Source of the DNA: Actinomadura luzonensis
Lineage (GTDB): Bacteria; Actinomycetota; Actinomycetes; Streptosporangiales; Streptosporangiaceae
DNA length: 64,000 bases
Reading direction: 5' to 3'
NCBI RefSeq assembly: GCF_022664455.2
Contig: NZ_JAKRKC020000001.1
Location: 4,841,001 to 4,905,000 of the forward strand
Shown here: positions 44,733-56,246 of the stretch, piece by piece
Layout: each line of letters opens with the position of its first letter
Numbering within the stretch: the stretch's first letter is position 1
Translations under genes and position numbers: made by a program
Notes under the pieces: model-generated
Told to the model about the DNA's origin: nothing
What the model saw: only the letters and a program-made list of their open reading frames with translations
The model's database searches: none

Positions 44733-45611
44733 TCAGGCCAGGGCCGCCGCCCGCCGGCGGATCTCGGCCTCGCCGGCGGCGCGCATCGCCTCCACGGGCA
44801 CGCCGGTGCGCCCGGTCATCAGCTCCACCTGGCGCACCGCCTGGTGCAGCAGCATCGCGAAGCCACCGACGACCGTGCCGCCGGCCGCCGCGACGGCCGC
44901 GGCCGCCCTGGTCGGCCAGGGCGAGTAGACCACGTCGAACAGCGCGGGCACGCCCGCCAGCCGGTCGGCGAGGACGTCGGCCGCCCCGCCCGGCAGCGTG
45001 GAGACCACCAGGTCGACCCTGATGGAGGCGTCGAGCTTGTCGAACGTCTCGACGGCCAGCGCCACGCCCAGCCGCTCGGCCACCTCGACGGTGCCGCCCG
45101 CCCGGGCCGGGTCGCGTACCAGGAGGGTGGCCGCGTGCAGGCCGAGGTTGCGCAGCGCCGCCAGCGCGGAGGCGGCCGTCGCGCCGCCGCCCAGCACGGT
45201 GGCCGAGCGCGGGGCGGGCACGCCGGCCTCGGCCAGCGCCCGCTCGATGCCGTGGACGTCGGTGTTGTCGCCGTGCCGGCCGCCGTCGCGGAACACCACC
45301 GTGTTCGCGCCGCCCACCTCGACGGCCACCCCGGAGACGGTGTCGAGCAGGGGGAGCACGGCCCGCTTGAGCGGCATCGTCAGCGACAGCCCGGCCCAGA
45401 CGCCGCCCGTTCCCGGCTCGTCGGCGGGGGCCCGCGTGACGGGGCCCTGCCGGGCCGGGGTCAGCTCGCGCAGCAGCGCCGGCAGGCGCGCCTCGTCGCA
45501 CTCGAACGCCTCGTAGCTCCACCCGGCCAGCCCCATCGCGCGGTAGGCGGCCCGGTGCAGGTACGGCGAGAGCGAGTGGGCGATCGGCGACCCCAGGACG
45601 GCGGCTCGCAT
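44733..45611 (-). CDS. aroE: Shikimate dehydrogenase
   Basis: A 292-residue NADPH-dependent enzyme reducing 3-dehydroshikimate to shikimate in aromatic amino acid synthesis. The substrate-binding segment LGSPIAHSLSPYLHRAAY, catalytic Lys in LTMPLKRAVLPL, DNTDVHGIERAL and the nucleotide-binding ATVLGGGATAASALAAL are all present. GAAGGAG lies 6 bases before the ATG. A terminator hairpin separates it from mltG upstream. Confidence 0.95.
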   Translation of the reverse strand: MRAAVLGSPIAHSLSPYLHRAAYRAMGLAGWSYEAFECDEARLPALLRELTPARQGPVTRAPADEPGTGGVWAGLSLTMPLKRAVLPLLDTVSGVAVEVGGANTVVFRDGGRHGDNTDVHGIERALAEAGVPAPRSATVLGGGATAASALAALRNLGLHAATLLVRDPARAGGTVEVAERLGVALAVETFDKLDASIRVDLVVSTLPGGAADVLADRLAGVPALFDVVYSPWPTRAAAAVAAAGGTVVGGFAMLLHQAVRQVELMTGRTGVPVEAMRAAGEAEIRRRAAALA

Positions 45612-45675
45612 CCGCGCTCCTTCCCCTCACGAACACGACGACCTTATCGCGGGCCCGCCGGCCTCCCGTACGACG

Positions 45676-45710
45676 CCGCCCACCCGCGCGCCGTCGGCGC
45701 GGGTGGGCGG
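45676..45710 (-). terminator. Terminator hairpin between mltG and aroE
   Basis: Perfect 14-bp arms (45676-45689 and 45697-45710) of CCGCCCACCCGCGC type enclose a 7-base loop, about 50 bases after the mltG stop on the minus strand. Confidence 0.7.
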
Positions 45711-45758
45711 TCATCACACGTAAGGGACAGCGCACGAAAGGGATAGGCCGGGCCGGGG

Positions 45759-46916
45759 TCAGCCGCCGCAGCCGCCGTTCCTGGCGCACTCGGCGAGCAA
45801 CGCCTGCCGCTCGGCCTCGGTGGTGGCGAACTTGGTGACCTTGCTCTTCGGGTCGGTGGCCACGAAGTACAGCCACGAGCCCTTCGCCGGGTTGAGCGCG
45901 GCCTCGATGGCGTGGTCGCCGGGGTTGGAGATCGGCCCCGGGGGCAGCCCCGCGAACTTGTACGTGTTGTACGGCGACTTGGTCTCCAGCTCGGCGTGCG
46001 TCGCGTAGGTGCGGTACTTGCCGAGCGCGTACATCACCGTGCTGTCCATCGACAGGTTCATCGGCGGGTTGTGCTCCAGCCGGTTGTAGATCACGCGGGC
46101 GATCTTCGGCATGTCCTCGGCGCGGCCGGCCTCGGCCTGGATGATGCTGGCGATGACCACGATCTCCTGCGGCTTGTGCCCGAGCGCCTTGGCGCCGCCC
46201 TCCAGGTCGACCCGGTCGGCGGTCTCGTTGAAGCGGTCGACCATGGCCGCCAGCATCTGCTCGGGCGTGGTCTTCGGCTGGAAGTCGTAGGTGGCGGGGA
46301 AGACGTACCCCTCCAGCTTGCCCTTGGCGTACGCCGGCAGGTCGAGGTCGCCGGTCTGCTTGGCCGCGGTCTGGAACTCCTTGGCCGGTTTGCCGGTCTG
46401 CTCGGCGAGCCGGGCGAGGGTGTCGCTGAGCCGCAGCCCCTCGGGGAGCGTCACCCTGGCGAGCAGCTTGTTCGTGGGCGTGAGCGCGTCGACGGCGGCC
46501 GCGGCCGACATCTGCTTGCGCATCTTGTACGAGCCCGGCTGCAGCGAGCCGCTCTTGTTGGCGTTGCCGATGGCGTTGGTGAACGCCCTGGCGCTCTTGA
46601 CGACGCCTTGCCGTTCCAGCTCCTCGGCCACCTCGGAGGCGCTCTGGCCCTCCTGGATCTCGATGACCACCTCTCCGGTGCCCTGACCGGTGTAGTCGTC
46701 GGGCACGAGAGCGTCATTGAGCCACATGTAGCCGAAGTAGCCGCCGCCGCCGATGATGCCGGCCAGCACGACGAAGGCGAGCAGCGGCGCGATGAAGCCG
46801 CCCCGGTTGCGACGGCGGCGGCGCCTGCGGCCGCCGCGCCCGCCGCGGGCGCGGCGACGGGACTGACCTTCGTCGTCCTCGGCGCCGAGCAGCGTGTTCA
46901 GATCGAGATCGCTCAT
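45759..46916 (-). CDS. mltG: Endolytic transglycosylase MltG (paralogue 1)
   Basis: A 385-residue membrane-anchored lytic transglycosylase (YceG fold) that cuts nascent glycan strands and leaves anhydroMurNAc ends. A cytoplasmic Arg-rich segment (about 25-44) precedes one transmembrane helix (about 46-68), a LysM-like region (VVIEIQEGQSASEVAEELE) and the catalytic domain with the conserved Glu in VIASIIQAEAGR, then DSTVMYALGK and SPYNTYKFAGLPPGPISNPG. The ATG at 46916 is chosen; the start is not backed by an ideally spaced ribosome-binding site. A second, larger mltG lies directly upstream, which is unusual. Confidence 0.94.
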   Translation of the reverse strand: MSDLDLNTLLGAEDDEGQSRRRARGGRGGRRRRRRRNRGGFIAPLLAFVVLAGIIGGGGYFGYMWLNDALVPDDYTGQGTGEVVIEIQEGQSASEVAEELERQGVVKSARAFTNAIGNANKSGSLQPGSYKMRKQMSAAAAVDALTPTNKLLARVTLPEGLRLSDTLARLAEQTGKPAKEFQTAAKQTGDLDLPAYAKGKLEGYVFPATYDFQPKTTPEQMLAAMVDRFNETADRVDLEGGAKALGHKPQEIVVIASIIQAEAGRAEDMPKIARVIYNRLEHNPPMNLSMDSTVMYALGKYRTYATHAELETKSPYNTYKFAGLPPGPISNPGDHAIEAALNPAKGSWLYFVATDPKSKVTKFATTEAERQALLAECARNGGCGG

Positions 46917-47127
46917 AGGTTCGCAGGCCAATCTCCCGGTACGGCCGGTCGGGCGTCAAGCTGTTGTGCCCAACCGGCAGGCGTAGCCGAGCGGAACTGG
47001 GGGATCCGCAGGACATGTTCCCACGACCAGCGGAGATCACACTGGGTAGCCATGCTAAGGGACGGAAAGAGGACGCCTGCCCCGTTGGGGGGCTTCTGTG
47101 CGGGAACGGAGGGGGTCCCGTCGAACA

Positions 47128-49335
47128 TCAGCTCGTCCCGAGGTTCTTGTTCAACTCTTCCCGGTATCTCACGAACTCGCTCTCTTTGTTGGTGAATTTG
47201 GTGATTCTATGCGCCGGATCCGTCGTCACAAACCAGTGCCAATCGCCCTTGGCCGGGTTGAGAGCCGCCACCAGCGCCTTCTCTCCGGGATTGGAGATGG
47301 GGGCGGGCGGCAGTCCCTTGCGGCGATAGGTGTTGTACGGAGAGTCGACCTTGGTGTCGTTCTCGGTCACCTTCAACGTCCGGCGGTTCTGCGCATACAG
47401 GACGGTGCTGTCGAGCTCCAGCGAGGTGCCCCGCTGGAGCCGGTTGTAGATGACTCTGGCGATCTTGGGGTAGTCCGCATAGGTGCCGCCCTCGGCCTCG
47501 ATCACGCTGGCCACCGTGACGGCCTCCAGCGGCGTCAGGTGCACCTTGGCGGCCTGCTCGGCCAGGCTGAGCTTGGACGCCTCGGCGCCGAAGCGCTCCA
47601 CCATGGCGGCCAGCACGTCCACGGCGGTGTCGGACGGCTCGATCTCGTACGTGGCCGGGAACAGGAAACCCTCCAGGCCCGGCGCGTACGAGGGCAGGCC
47701 GACCAGCGCCTTGTCCACCGACTGCAGCTCCTTCAGCGGCAGTCCGGACAGCTTGGCCACGCGCGCCAGCACCTCGGACGTGCGCATGCCCTCCGGCACC
47801 GTCACCCGCTTGACCAGCCGGGAGGCGGGGTCGAGCAGCAGGTCCAGCGCGGCGGCCGCGGCCATGCCCTTGCGCAGCCGGTAGTTCCCGGGACGCAGCC
47901 GCTCGGCGACCGCCCGGTCCTGGGCCTCGCGCACGAACGACTGGGCGCTCGCCACCACCCCGGCCTCGGCCAGCGCCGACCCGATGGCCTGCGCGCTGGA
48001 GCCCGGCGCGATCCGCACCGTCACCGCGCCCTCGCCCTTGCCGTCGAAGTCGGCGGGGCTGAGGTACGGCCGCAGCACGACGATCGCGCCGACGCCGGCC
48101 GCGACCAGCACGGCCGCCAATCCCCCGGCCACCAGCCCGACCTTCCGCACCGCCCGCCGCCGCTCCCCCGCCCCACCCGGCGAAGCTCCACCGGCGCCGG
48201 CCCCCGGCCCCCCACCGGACGCCGGACCACCGCCGTCCTCGCTGCTCACCGGCTCACCCCCGGGCGTACCGGACACCGACCCGCTTTCGGCCCCGCCGTC
48301 CGCCGCCACGCCCCATCGCGTACCGGACACCGACCCGCTTCCGGCCCCGCCGTCCGCCGCCACGCCCCATCGTGTACCGGACACCGACCCGCTTCCGGGC
48401 CCGCCGTCCGCCGCCACGCCTCTTCGCGCGTCGCGCCCCGAACCGCCGTCGGCCCCACCGCCGCCCGCACCCACGCCCTGCCCGCCTGAAACCGGCCCGA
48501 CGCCCTGCCCGTCCGGGCCCGGACCGCCGTCGGACCCGCTGCCCGCCGCTCCGTCGCCCTGCCCGCCTGAAACCGGACCGACGCCCTGCCCGTCGGACAC
48601 CGAGTCGCCGTGGGGTCCGCTGGCTGCCGCGCCGTCGCTCTGCCCGCCTGAAACCGGACGGACGCCCTGCCCGTCCGACACCGAGTCGCCGTGGGGTCCG
48701 CTGGCCGCCGCTCCGTCGCTCTGCCCGTCGAAGGTCGCTCCGCCCTGTCCGTCGAGGACCGCTTCGTCGCCCTGCCCGCCGGAGGCCGGGGTGCCGCCGC
48801 CGTCGGGCTCGCCGACCACGGGGCCCTCGTCATGGGCTCCATGCGACGCGGCCCCGTCCCGGCCGGCTCGCTCGGAGCCGCCGTCCTGGCTGCGGGCCGC
48901 CGCCGGCTGCCCGCCCTGGTGCTGGAGGTCACGGCCGTCGGAGGCGTGGCCGCCCGGTCCGCGCACCCGGTCAGAGGCGCGGCCAGGCAGGGCCGACGCC
49001 TCCCGAGTCGAAGCGTGCCCCGCCGACCCGGCGTCGGCCGCAGCCCTCCCGGGCGCACCGCGCCCAGCCGCGCCAGGCGAAGCCCCGCCCCGTGCCGCTC
49101 CCGCGGCCGGCTCCGGCGGAACCACCCCGGCTGCTGACGACGAAGCCGACCCGGCCGCCCCAGGCGAAGCCGTCGCGGCCGGCTCGTCCGGGCCGGTGCC
49201 GCCGGTGAGCTCGTCGTCGGACGGCTGGAACGGGATCAGGTCCCCGGCCTCGTCGTCGGACGGCTGGAACGGGATCAGGTCTCCGGCCTCGTCGCCCCCG
49301 TCGCCTCCGGGCAGGCCGTTCGGCGTCTCGTTCAC
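47128..49335 (-). CDS. MltG-like transglycosylase with a long repetitive N-terminus (paralogue 2)
   Basis: A 735-residue protein. Residues 1 to about 390 are low-complexity and repetitive, rich in Gly, Ser, Asp and Ala, and should be cytoplasmic. A transmembrane helix follows (about 393-416), then a full MltG domain with VRIAPGSSAQAIGSALAEAG, the catalytic-Glu motif TVASVIEAEGGT, SLELDSTVLYAQ and SPYNTYRRKGLPPAPISNPG. The catalytic domain appears intact. It starts at GTG 49335, 52 bases after ruvX, and paralogue 1 follows 211 bases later. The N-terminal repeats differ in sequence from paralogue 1, so this is an old duplication or a second type. Most bacteria have one mltG. Confidence 0.88.
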   Translation of the reverse strand: MNETPNGLPGGDGGDEAGDLIPFQPSDDEAGDLIPFQPSDDELTGGTGPDEPAATASPGAAGSASSSAAGVVPPEPAAGAARGGASPGAAGRGAPGRAAADAGSAGHASTREASALPGRASDRVRGPGGHASDGRDLQHQGGQPAAARSQDGGSERAGRDGAASHGAHDEGPVVGEPDGGGTPASGGQGDEAVLDGQGGATFDGQSDGAAASGPHGDSVSDGQGVRPVSGGQSDGAAASGPHGDSVSDGQGVGPVSGGQGDGAAGSGSDGGPGPDGQGVGPVSGGQGVGAGGGGADGGSGRDARRGVAADGGPGSGSVSGTRWGVAADGGAGSGSVSGTRWGVAADGGAESGSVSGTPGGEPVSSEDGGGPASGGGPGAGAGGASPGGAGERRRAVRKVGLVAGGLAAVLVAAGVGAIVVLRPYLSPADFDGKGEGAVTVRIAPGSSAQAIGSALAEAGVVASAQSFVREAQDRAVAERLRPGNYRLRKGMAAAAALDLLLDPASRLVKRVTVPEGMRTSEVLARVAKLSGLPLKELQSVDKALVGLPSYAPGLEGFLFPATYEIEPSDTAVDVLAAMVERFGAEASKLSLAEQAAKVHLTPLEAVTVASVIEAEGGTYADYPKIARVIYNRLQRGTSLELDSTVLYAQNRRTLKVTENDTKVDSPYNTYRRKGLPPAPISNPGEKALVAALNPAKGDWHWFVTTDPAHRITKFTNKESEFVRYREELNKNLGTS
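48264..48425. repeat. 54-bp tandem repeat, three copies
   Basis: Copies start at 48264, 48318 and 48372, with a few mismatches. In frame they encode an 18-residue Gly/Ser/Ala repeat (GSVSGTRWGVAADGG-type) of the second MltG protein. Confidence 0.9.
48481..48723. repeat. 81-bp tandem repeat, three copies
   Basis: Copies start at 48481, 48562 and 48643, with the first more diverged. They encode a 27-residue repeat (SGPHGDSVSDGQG-type) in the cytoplasmic extension of the second MltG protein. Confidence 0.9.
49211..49288. repeat. 39-bp tandem repeat, two copies
   Basis: Copies at 49211 and 49250 are almost identical and encode two runs of the 13-residue AGDLIPFQPSDDE near the N-terminus of the second MltG protein. 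The motif looks like a short docking peptide. Confidence 0.9.
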
Positions 49336-49387
49336 GGCGCCACCACCCCGGCGCCGGCCGTGTGCCCCCGCCCCGTGAGCCGCCGGC

Positions 49388-49867
49388 TCATTGGGCAGGT
49401 CCGTCGGCCGCCTGAGGCGGTTCGACGGGCCTGCCTGGTGGTCTGTCGGTGGCGCGTTCGGAGTCGAGCGCGTCCTGCAGCAGCACGACGGCCGCCGCCT
49501 GGTCGACGACGCCCCGCTGCTTCTTGGCCTTGACGCCGCTGGCCCGCAGCCCGTGCTGGGCGGCGACGGTGGTCAGGCGCTCGTCGAACAGCCGCACCGG
49601 GGTCGGGGCGAGCCGGGCGGCGAGCCGCGCCGCGTAGGCGCGCGCCAGCTCGGCCGCCTGCCCCTCGCGCCCGGACAGCGACCGGGGCAGGCCGACCACG
49701 ACCTCGATGGCCTCGTGCTCGGCGACGATCTCGGCGATGCGGTCGAGGTCGCCCTTGCCCCGCCGGACGGTCTCGACCGGCGTGGCCAGCATCCCCGCGG
49801 GGTCGCTGCGGGCCACGCCGACGCGTACGGAGCCGACGTCCACGCCGATCCGCGAACCGAACCTCAT
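49388..49867 (-). CDS. ruvX: Holliday junction resolvase-like protein RuvX/YqgF
   Basis: A 159-residue RNase H-fold nuclease. The first catalytic Asp is in [16 protein letters not shown], followed by [12 protein letters not shown], the Glu in [13 protein letters not shown] and a closing Asp in [13 protein letters not shown]. Proposed roles are pre-16S rRNA processing and junction resolution. The ATG at 49867 lies one base after the alaS stop, so it is co-expressed with alaS, as is common. Confidence 0.93.
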   Translation of the reverse strand: MRFGSRIGVDVGSVRVGVARSDPAGMLATPVETVRRGKGDLDRIAEIVAEHEAIEVVVGLPRSLSGREGQAAELARAYAARLAARLAPTPVRLFDERLTTVAAQHGLRASGVKAKKQRGVVDQAAAVVLLQDALDSERATDRPPGRPVEPPQAADGPAQ

Positions 49868-49868
49868 G

Positions 49869-52541
<2,673 letters not shown>

Positions 52542-52586
52542 GGTGGCCATCCTTTGCGTTAGTCAGTCGTTTCGTGTCGGGACGAA

Positions 52587-52820
52587 TCAGCGGGTGGTGT
52601 CTTCAGCCTGGTCGAGCCCGAAGCGCGCCCGCAACTCGGTTTCGCGCGCCGCGGCCTCGCCGAGCGCGTCCGAGGTAAAGTCTCTCACCCGCTGGAGCAT
52701 GCCCGCCGCGCCGGCGGCGGTGCGGCGGGCGACGTGGTCGGGGTGCAGCGCCTGGAGCCGGCGCATCACCCAGAAGGCGAGGAACGCGCCGAGCGACAGG
52801 TAGAACAGCCGGCGGATCAC
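52587..52820 (-). CDS. DUF6167-like small membrane-associated protein
   Basis: A 77-residue protein with one N-terminal hydrophobic segment (LFYLSLGAFLAFWVM) and an amphipathic, charged remainder. It starts at GTG 52820, overlapping the upstream DUF948 gene stop by 4 bases (GTGA). The pair lies just before alaS in many actinobacteria. The function is unknown; tight coupling to the DUF948 protein suggests they act together at the membrane. Confidence 0.8.
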   Translation of the reverse strand: MIRRLFYLSLGAFLAFWVMRRLQALHPDHVARRTAAGAAGMLQRVRDFTSDALGEAAARETELRARFGLDQAEDTTR

Positions 52821-53221
52821 TTGACGACCCCTCTCGGCCGCCCGCGCCTGCGCCGCACCGCCCCGGAGGCGGGGCGGCGGGCCTCGATCGCGCGGCGCAC
52901 GCCGAAGCTCAGCGACGACACCTTGATCAGCGGGCCGGTGAGCATCGTGTCGGTGACCGCGCTGAGCCGCGCCGCGTGCCCGCTGACCTGCTTGACGTCC
53001 TTGGCGATGGCCTCGACGGCCATGAGCTGCCGGTTGGTCTCGTTGACGGTGACGCTGACGTCGTCGAGCAGCGGCGTCAGGCGGTTGTTCAGGTCGGCGA
53101 CCGCCTTGGTGGTCTCCTTGAGCAGCCGGGCGAGCTTGACGAGCACCATGGCCAGAACGCAGACCAGGACAATCCAGCCCGTGGCAGCGATCAGCCCGGC
53201 GACCTCTCCAGCGGTTAGCAT
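52817..53221 (-). CDS. DUF948 domain membrane protein
   Basis: A 134-residue protein with one N-terminal transmembrane helix (about 8-28, AATGWIVLVCVLAMVLVKLA) followed by a long amphipathic coiled-coil-like helix (LKETTKAVADLNNRLTPLLD), the DUF948 pattern. The C-terminus is very basic (RRRRGRPRGVVK). Members resemble general-stress YtxG-like proteins, but a role is not established. It is translationally coupled to the next gene. Confidence 0.85.
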   Translation of the reverse strand: MLTAGEVAGLIAATGWIVLVCVLAMVLVKLARLLKETTKAVADLNNRLTPLLDDVSVTVNETNRQLMAVEAIAKDVKQVSGHAARLSAVTDTMLTGPLIKVSSLSFGVRRAIEARRPASGAVRRRRGRPRGVVK

Positions 53222-53320
53222 CCGCTCATCTCCCTTTTGCGCTGGGCCGGAACGGCAAGACCCTATCGCGTCCCGCCGACAAGGTTGGTGAGGTGAGCGC
53301 GGCCGGTGTCAGGAGCCGCC

Positions 53321-54625
53321 TCAGGAGCCGCCGCGCAGGAAATCGCGGATCTTGGCCCAGCGCTCCGCGATCGGGCCCTCGGCGCCGTGCCTGGTCGGCT
53401 CGTAGTAGCGGCGCTCGCGCACCTGCTCGGGCGCGTAGTCCTGGCGGACCAGCCCGTGCTCGAAGTCGTGCGGGTACTTGTAGCCGTCGCCGTGGCCGAG
53501 CTTGGCCGCCCCGGCGTAGTGGGCGTCGCGCAGGTGGCCGGGCACCTGGCCGATGAGCCCCTTGCGGACGTCGCCGACCGCCGCGCCGATGGCCTTGACG
53601 ACCGCGTTGGACTTGGGCGCCAGCGCGCAGTGGATGACGGCGTGGGCGAGGTTGATCTGGCCCTCGGGCAGGCCGATGAGCTGCACGGCCTGGGCGGCGG
53701 CGACGGCGGTCTGCAGGCAGGTGGGGTCGGCCAGGCCGACGTCCTCGCTGGCGAAGATGACGATGCGGCGGGCGATGAAGCGCGGGTCCTCCCCCGCCTC
53801 GATCATCCGGGCGAGGTAGTGGAGCGCGGCGTCGGCGTCGGAGCCGCGCATCGACTTGATGAACGCGCTGATCACGTCGTAGTGCTGGTCGCCCTGCCGG
53901 TCGTAGCGCACGGCGGCCTTGTCGACGGCCTTCTCCACGACCTCCACGGTGATGTCCTCGGCCAGCAGCGCGGCCGCCTCCAGGTACGTCAGCGACCGGC
54001 GCGCGTCGCCGCCCGCGAGGCGGACCAGGTGCTCCAGCGCCTCGGGGGCGAGCCGGTGCCGCCCGCCGAGCCCGCGCGGGTCGGCCACCGCCCGCTCCAG
54101 CACGGCGCGGACGTCGTCGTCGGACAGGGACTCCAGGGTGAGCAGCAGCGAGCGCGACAGCAGCGGGGAGATGACGGAGAAGAACGGGTTCTCGGTGGTG
54201 GCGCCGATGAAGGTGACCCAGCGGTTCTCCACGGCGGGCAGCAGGGCGTCCTGCTGGGCCTTGTTGAAGCGGTGCACCTCGTCGACGAACAGCACGGTCT
54301 GGCGGCCGGTCATGCCCAGCTCGCGGCGGGCGTTGTCGATGGCCGCGCGCACGTCCTTGACCCCGGCGGAGACGGCGGAGATCTCGACGAAGCGGCGCTT
54401 GGTGACGTTGGAGACGACGTAGGCGAGCGTGGTCTTGCCGGTGCCGGGCGGCCCCCACAGGAACAGCGACATGGGGGCCTCGCTCTCGACCAGGCGGCGC
54501 AGCGGGGTGCCGGAGCCGAGCAGGTGGCGCTGGCCGATCACCTCGTCGAGGGTGCGCGGGCGCATGCGCACCGCGAGGGGCTGCGGGGTGGCGTCCTCGG
54601 CGGCCGAGTCGAACAGGCTATCCAC
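53321..54625 (-). CDS. rarA: Replication-associated recombination protein A
   Basis: A 434-residue AAA+ ATPase (MgsA/WRNIP1 family) that acts at stalled replication forks. Walker A is [10 protein letters not shown], Walker [20 protein letters not shown] and sensor 1 [15 protein letters not shown]-terminal tetramerisation region includes [14 protein letters not shown]. It starts at GTG 54625. It lies in the usual neighbourhood of alaS and aspS. Confidence 0.95.
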   Translation of the reverse strand: MDSLFDSAAEDATPQPLAVRMRPRTLDEVIGQRHLLGSGTPLRRLVESEAPMSLFLWGPPGTGKTTLAYVVSNVTKRRFVEISAVSAGVKDVRAAIDNARRELGMTGRQTVLFVDEVHRFNKAQQDALLPAVENRWVTFIGATTENPFFSVISPLLSRSLLLTLESLSDDDVRAVLERAVADPRGLGGRHRLAPEALEHLVRLAGGDARRSLTYLEAAALLAEDITVEVVEKAVDKAAVRYDRQGDQHYDVISAFIKSMRGSDADAALHYLARMIEAGEDPRFIARRIVIFASEDVGLADPTCLQTAVAAAQAVQLIGLPEGQINLAHAVIHCALAPKSNAVVKAIGAAVGDVRKGLIGQVPGHLRDAHYAGAAKLGHGDGYKYPHDFEHGLVRQDYAPEQVRERRYYEPTRHGAEGPIAERWAKIRDFLRGGS

Positions 54626-54634
54626 AACGCGAGA

Positions 54635-55117
54635 TTACATGCCCCATACGGCCCTCGCGCCCGAGTCGCCGGCCAGGAAGCAGAAGACGCCGGCCACGGC
54701 CGCCAGCACGAGCGTCAGCCCGGCCAGGGTGAGGGAGACGGGCCGGCCGAAGCGGTCGCGGCCGACGGAGTCGCGGGCCGGGCGGGTGGCGTACACGAGC
54801 AGAAGCGTGGCGGCGCCCAGGCCGAGCGCCGACAGCAGGAGCGGGTCCGCGTAGCTCTCGTGGGCGGAGATGCGCTCGCCGAGCTGCCCGCCGGCGGTGG
54901 CGAAGCGGGCCTCCTTGAGGCGCTCGCCGCTCTCCTTGGCCGCGAGCACGGCGCCGGGCGAGGCCAGCGCCAGCAGCACCGCGGCCCACCCCGTGTACGC
55001 CCGCCAGCGCGGCACCAGCGCGTACGCCGCCGAGACCGCGGCGAGCAGCGGCGTCAGCACGACCGCGAAGTGGATGACGAGCGCGTGGGCCGGCAGGCCC
55101 AGGATCTGGTCGAACAT
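54635..55117 (-). CDS. DUF2231 domain membrane protein
   Basis: A 160-residue integral membrane protein with four predicted helices. The N-terminal LPAHALVIHFAVVLTPL with its conserved His residues is typical of DUF2231, a heme-binding-like fold without a proven function. TAAGGAGCC lies just before the ATG. It ends 9 bases before the rarA start and may be co-transcribed with it. It is divergent from the cyclophilin gene at 55286. Confidence 0.85.
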   Translation of the reverse strand: MFDQILGLPAHALVIHFAVVLTPLLAAVSAAYALVPRWRAYTGWAAVLLALASPGAVLAAKESGERLKEARFATAGGQLGERISAHESYADPLLLSALGLGAATLLLVYATRPARDSVGRDRFGRPVSLTLAGLTLVLAAVAGVFCFLAGDSGARAVWGM

Positions 55118-55285
55118 GGCGGCTCCTTAGTGCTCATTTCAACTACGCCCGGGAGCACGATAAGGTTCACGACCTCATACGTCGCACCTCACGGCTTTCG
55201 CCACTTACGTCCGGCACATACCGAGGGCCGGTAGCATGCGCGGAGTTGTTTGGTCATGTGTCGGCAAAGATGAAGGAGACGAGCG

Positions 55286-56182
55286 GTGAGCGGCGAAGAC
55301 CGCAAGAGCGACCTCGCGCGGGAGCACAAGGAGCGGCAGGAGAAGCGCGCGGCCTCCGACCAGTCCTCCAAGGCGAAGCGGAACACCTTCATCGGCGCGG
55401 GCGTGGCTGTGGTCGTGGTGGCCGGCGGCATCTTCGCCGCGACCACCCTGGGCGGGAACGACGGCTCGGACGCGGCCGCGGCGCAGAGCACGCCGTCGTC
55501 CTCGCCGTCGGCGTCGGCGTCGGCCTCGGTGCCGATCGCGCCCTCGGCCACGGCCAAGGCGGGGCCGGTGTCGTGCACGTACAAGCGTGACGACTCGGTG
55601 CCGAACAAGTTCGTGGGGCTGCCGGGCAAGAAGCCCAACACGAAGCTGAAGAAGATGACGATCAACTTCAACCGCGGCAAGGTCGTCGTCGACCTGATGA
55701 CCGACGCGGCTCCGTGCACGGTCAACGCGCTCAGCTTCCTCAACAAGAAGCACTTCTACGACAACATGAAGTGCCACCGCCTGGTCACCCCCGACGTGGC
55801 CGGCGTGCACCTGCTGCAGTGCGGCGACCCGCAGGCCAAGGCCGACGGCAAGAACCCGACCGACGGCCAGGGCACGGCGGGCTTCGTCTACGGCGACGAG
55901 AACACCGAGATCCCGCCGGTCAAGGGCGTGGTGTTCATGTCCCAGCCGGGCGACTCCATGGGGCAGAACAACAGCCAGTTCGTCTTCTCCCTGTCGGACG
56001 AGAACGCGCAGATCGGCGCCGGCTTCTCCACCGTGGGCGTGGTCAGCGAGGGCCTGGACATGCTGATCGGCCTGGCCAAGAGCGGTCAGGACCTCATCGT
56101 CAACGAGGCCGACATCACCGGCGACGGCGGCACCACCGCCCCCAAGAACCCGGTGATCATCAAGAGCATCACGTTCTCCTGA
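55286..56182 (+). CDS. Membrane-anchored peptidyl-prolyl isomerase, cyclophilin type (paralogue 1)
   Basis: A 298-residue cyclophilin-type protein facing the cell exterior. The basic cytoplasmic N-terminus (about 1-32) precedes a transmembrane helix (about 34-53), a Ser/Ala/Pro-rich linker and the isomerase domain (about 110-298). The active-site region has NMKCHRLVTPDV instead of the usual FHR, then LQCGDP and NNSQFVFSL. It starts at GTG 55286 with AGGAGA upstream. A close paralogue with the same layout lies at 60067. A terminator follows. It probably helps fold exported proteins. Confidence 0.88.
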   Translation: MSGEDRKSDLAREHKERQEKRAASDQSSKAKRNTFIGAGVAVVVVAGGIFAATTLGGNDGSDAAAAQSTPSSSPSASASASVPIAPSATAKAGPVSCTYKRDDSVPNKFVGLPGKKPNTKLKKMTINFNRGKVVVDLMTDAAPCTVNALSFLNKKHFYDNMKCHRLVTPDVAGVHLLQCGDPQAKADGKNPTDGQGTAGFVYGDENTEIPPVKGVVFMSQPGDSMGQNNSQFVFSLSDENAQIGAGFSTVGVVSEGLDMLIGLAKSGQDLIVNEADITGDGGTTAPKNPVIIKSITFS

Positions 56183-56198
56183 CGCGGGAGGAACGGCG

Positions 56199-56230
56199 GA
56201 AGCCGGCAGGGCGGGCGCCCTGCCGGCTTC
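56199..56230. terminator. Bidirectional terminator between cyclophilin and aspS
   Basis: Perfect 14-bp arms GAAGCCGGCAGGGC and GCCCTGCCGGCTTC enclose a 4-base loop, between the convergent genes. Confidence 0.85.
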
Positions 56231-56246
56231 TCACGTCCGGGGCGGA

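Noticed and set aside
48264-48723. Possible CRISPR array from regular repeats
   Set aside because: The units are tandem without unique spacers and keep the reading frame of the second MltG protein.
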